A stretch of 9,600 nucleotides of DNA from Ferroglobus sp. (GTDB lineage Archaea; Halobacteriota; Archaeoglobi; Archaeoglobales; Archaeoglobaceae): assembly GCA_015520115.1 (NCBI GenBank), contig WAQS01000181.1, forward strand, positions 1 through 9,600, written 5' to 3'. A model generated the notes under the pieces. It did no database searches. It worked only from the letters and a program-made list of their open reading frames with translations, and had not been told where the DNA came from. Of the stretch, positions 8,045-9,600 are shown one piece after another (the first letter of the stretch is position 1; each line of letters opens with the position of its first letter). The position numbers and the translations under genes were made by a program.

Positions 8045-8054
8045 AAAATAAAAC
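8045..8054 (-). promoter_or_regulatory. Putative TATA box of the FmdE-transporter operon
   Basis: On the minus strand this reads GTTTTATTTT, centred about 26 bp before the ATG at 8023, which would place transcription start at or very near the start codon and explain the missing ribosome binding site. A second candidate, TTAAAATAAAA, lies about 17 bp further upstream (8061-8071) and would give a leader of about 17 bases. The choice between them is an inference from spacing. Confidence 0.4.
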
Positions 8055-8069
8055 TTATGATTTTATTTT
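8045..8069. repeat. Perfect 9-bp inverted repeat upstream of the FmdE/transporter operon
   Basis: The arm AAAATAAAA (8045-8053) and its exact reverse complement TTTTATTTT (8061-8069) flank a 7-bp spacer, centred at 8057 and 34 bp before the FmdE start codon. The left arm coincides with the TATA-like element and the right arm lies just upstream of it. This is where an archaeal repressor or activator could act. The arms are pure A/T, so chance in an AT-rich promoter, or two alternative TATA boxes, is a real alternative. Confidence 0.4.
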
Positions 8070-8094
8070 AAGAAAGTTAACAGTGATAAGATAA

Positions 8095-9243
8095 TTAAGA
8101 GAGGACAAATTCCTCAACCTTCCCAAGATTTCTTATTATCTCCATCTGCCTTAAACTCAGTTTCCTCGCCTCTTCCACGTTACAATCCTTGATAATCTTC
8201 CCTCTTTCCATGTACTTTTTGATAAGTGGCTCCTTACCTTTTGGAGCTTCTTCTCTGAACAACCTCATTTCATCCTCAAGTTTCTCCCAGTCCCTGTAAA
8301 CCTGCTTCATTCCGCTTCTCTTTCCCCTCTTAGCAACGAACTTTCCTTCCCTCTCCACTATATCGAGGCTGAAATCTATCGGCGGAGCGCCAGCTATAGA
8401 AGTGCCGACACCAAAAGCGTCAACGATGTCCCTCAGCTCGTAAACGTCCTTAGCATTAACTCCCCCGCTCAGAACTATCCTCACGTTTTCTTTACCCCTG
8501 ATTTTAAGCTCCCATCTAACTTCCTCGATTATTTTTCTTATATTTCCCCTCCTGCTGCTCGGGGTGTCGAGTCTGACGGCATCAACCCTCTCTACATTCT
8601 CAACAGCCAATATGGCTTCGGTTTTTTCGTCGAAGTAGGTGTCTATCAGCATCGTTCTCGGGACTTTTTCATCAACGATTTCATCGTAAGCTCTCCAAGC
8701 TTCAACTTGGTTTCCGAACGAAATTATCAGTGCGTGGGGCATCGTTCCAACGCTCTCTATTCCAAGGTACTTCTCAGCGGCATAATTGCTCACTCCATCA
8801 ACTCCACCGATGTAAGCAGATCTTTCTATGAAAGCAGCTAAAGCAGGATGCTGCCTCCTCGTTCCGAACGATAGAACTCTTTTATCTCCAGCGGCAAGCT
8901 TCGTTCTGAAGGCTTCGGTGGCAACCCCGGAAGCGTGGCAGATGAAGCCAAGTAGAGCGGTTTCAAACCTTGCGAAATCTAAATATCTTCCGACAATGGT
9001 TAAAACCGGTTCGTGGGGGAAGAAAAGAGTGCCTTCATCCATCGCGTATACGTCGACGTTTATTCCTTCCAAAAGCTTTAGAGCGTCGTTTAACCCGGCG
9101 AAAATTCCCCAAGTCGAGGCTGTAACTTCAGCAACAACAAGAGGATTTTTTCCCTTCGCTTTCAAAACATTCTCCGTCCAGATGAAGTACTTGTCCGTCG
9201 TCAAACCGTTTTTTATATCCTCATCCCTAACGATCAGAAACAT
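8095..9243 (-). CDS. pncB: Nicotinate phosphoribosyltransferase
   Basis: Salvages nicotinate for NAD synthesis: nicotinate + PRPP + ATP gives nicotinate mononucleotide, diphosphate, ADP and phosphate, in the cytosol. From the ATG at 9243 it has 382 residues, close to the compact archaeal form. Motifs are FGTRRQHP (126-133), GTMPHAL (166-172) with the His expected to be the phosphorylated catalytic residue, RLDTPSSRRGN (224-234), SGG (259-261) and GVGTS (278-282) in the phosphate-binding barrel, then KRGKRSG (305-311). The C-terminal tail is helical and charged; only two cysteines occur (102 and 354). A GTG at 9252 is an alternative start adding three residues. I prefer the ATG because GAGG lies just before it (9247-9250), although with short spacing. 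Either start overlaps the MazG-like gene (17 or 26 bp), implying co-translation. The smaller paralogue quinolinate phosphoribosyltransferase lacks the FGTRR and GTMPHA pattern. Confidence 0.92.
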   Translation of the reverse strand: MFLIVRDEDIKNGLTTDKYFIWTENVLKAKGKNPLVVAEVTASTWGIFAGLNDALKLLEGINVDVYAMDEGTLFFPHEPVLTIVGRYLDFARFETALLGFICHASGVATEAFRTKLAAGDKRVLSFGTRRQHPALAAFIERSAYIGGVDGVSNYAAEKYLGIESVGTMPHALIISFGNQVEAWRAYDEIVDEKVPRTMLIDTYFDEKTEAILAVENVERVDAVRLDTPSSRRGNIRKIIEEVRWELKIRGKENVRIVLSGGVNAKDVYELRDIVDAFGVGTSIAGAPPIDFSLDIVEREGKFVAKRGKRSGMKQVYRDWEKLEDEMRLFREEAPKGKEPLIKKYMERGKIIKDCNVEEARKLSLRQMEIIRNLGKVEEFVLS

Positions 9244-9523
9244 GTTCCTCACACTCGCACGGGATTTTGTTGCACTTAACGCACTTGTAAGGATACTTTT
9301 TCAACACCTCTTTTTCGACATCAACGCCGAGTATGTTGGCTAAACTAACCAACCAAGCAAATACATCTGCTATTTCCTCCCCAACATTCTCACCTTTTCT
9401 TATAGCTTCAGCCAACTCCCCAACTTCTTCGACGAACCAGATGAAGGTCTTGTCTAATCCCCTCTTCTTATCCTTTTCGAAATAAAGGTCTTTTATTAAT
9501 TTCTGAAACTCAGATATCTTCAC
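9227..9523 (-). CDS. MazG-like nucleotide pyrophosphohydrolase with Cys-rich tail
   Basis: Small all-alpha NTP pyrophosphatase of the MazG superfamily, expected to hydrolyse an NTP or dNTP to the monophosphate plus diphosphate as house-cleaning. It has 98 residues. The Mg-binding motif FVEEVGELAEAI (30-41, EExxE at 33-36) and the second acidic motif GEEIADVFAWL (48-58, ExxD at 50-53) are complete. The domain ends near residue 76. A tail with CxxC (81/84) and CxC (89/91) follows and could bind zinc; I recall such tails in archaeal members. The start is a GTG at 9523 without ribosome binding site, but a TATA-like box lies 25 bp upstream, fitting a leaderless mRNA. It overlaps the phosphoribosyltransferase gene and probably shares its transcript. 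Its exact nucleotide substrate cannot be read from the sequence. Confidence 0.88.
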   Translation of the reverse strand: MKISEFQKLIKDLYFEKDKKRGLDKTFIWFVEEVGELAEAIRKGENVGEEIADVFAWLVSLANILGVDVEKEVLKKYPYKCVKCNKIPCECEEHVSDR

Positions 9524-9544
9524 AGCCGAAGCTTATGGTTTCTG

Positions 9545-9551
9545 TTTTAAA
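9545..9551 (-). promoter_or_regulatory. Putative TATA box of the MazG-pncB operon
   Basis: The minus strand reads TTTAAAA here, preceded by the purine-rich GCAAAGTG that could act as the TFB recognition element. The centre lies 25 bp before the GTG at 9523, the usual archaeal distance from TATA box to transcription start. Transcription would begin at the start codon, giving a leaderless message and supporting this GTG as the true start. Confidence 0.5.
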
Positions 9552-9600
9552 CACTTTGCTTACCGACATGTAAAATCTATTAATGCCCTTTGTTTAAGAA

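Larger units (their letters stand above)
8024..8094 (-). terminator. T-rich region where the MazG/pncB transcript may end
   Basis: This 71-bp intergenic stretch follows the pncB stop. In the sense of transcription it contains several short T tracts (for example TTAACTTTCTT near 8068-8078 and TTTTATTTT at 8045-8053). Euryarchaeal RNA polymerase commonly terminates on T-rich stretches without a strong hairpin. The same region must hold the promoter of the next operon. Read-through into the transporter operon cannot be excluded. Confidence 0.25.

Noticed and set aside
8828..9343. 171-codon open frame on the plus strand
   Set aside because: It is antisense to the well-supported phosphoribosyltransferase and part of the MazG-like gene, and its translation shows no recognisable motif.
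9510..9569. A 19-codon ORF on the minus strand starting ATG at 9569 and running into the MazG-like gene
   Set aside because: It is very short, spans the presumed TATA element, has no ribosome binding site and shows no distinctive composition, so chance is the simplest reading.

Overview
The window reads as chromosomal DNA from a hyperthermophilic euryarchaeon, most likely a member of the Archaeoglobales. Supporting signs are an archaeal-type smc-scpA-scpB cluster, a HemV-2/FecB-like lipoprotein transporter preceded by an FmdE-family protein, proteins rich in Lys/Glu/Ile/Arg with AGA/AGG arginine codons, GAGGTG-type ribosome binding sites, and TATA-like boxes about 25 bp upstream of start codons that lack a Shine-Dalgarno. 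The lineage is inferred from gene style, not from a search. Coding density is very high: no gene-free stretch exceeds about 80 bases, and I see no rRNA, tRNA, CRISPR array, insertion sequence or prophage.

Left part (1-4525, + strand): the SMC-ScpAB chromosome condensation module. smc enters from the left edge, lacking about 65 N-terminal residues including Walker A. It is followed 14 bp later by scpA and then by scpB, which overlaps scpA by 17 bp. The conserved first helix of ScpA appears to begin inside the end of smc in a frame with no ATG, GTG or TTG, the most puzzling gene start in the window.

Middle part (4526-8023, - strand): a tight four-gene operon transcribed leftward. It runs FmdE-family protein with a zinc ribbon, substrate-binding lipoprotein, FecCD permease, FecE-type ATPase, with junctions of 1, 4 and 4 overlapping bases. 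It is probably a high-affinity importer of a metal, oxyanion or metal chelate. The last gene ends flush against scpB: the two stop codons touch with no intergenic base.

Right part (8095-9523, - strand): a MazG-like nucleotide pyrophosphohydrolase with a C-terminal cysteine cluster, overlapping a nicotinate phosphoribosyltransferase. Together they suggest a small NAD/nucleotide salvage and housekeeping unit. Short AT-rich promoter regions lie at 8024-8094 and beyond 9523. The first holds a perfect 9-bp inverted repeat that overlaps the likely TATA element of the transporter operon.

No wholly new system is evident. The items most worth checking are the ScpA start, the substrate of the FmdE-linked transporter, and the dyad at its promoter.
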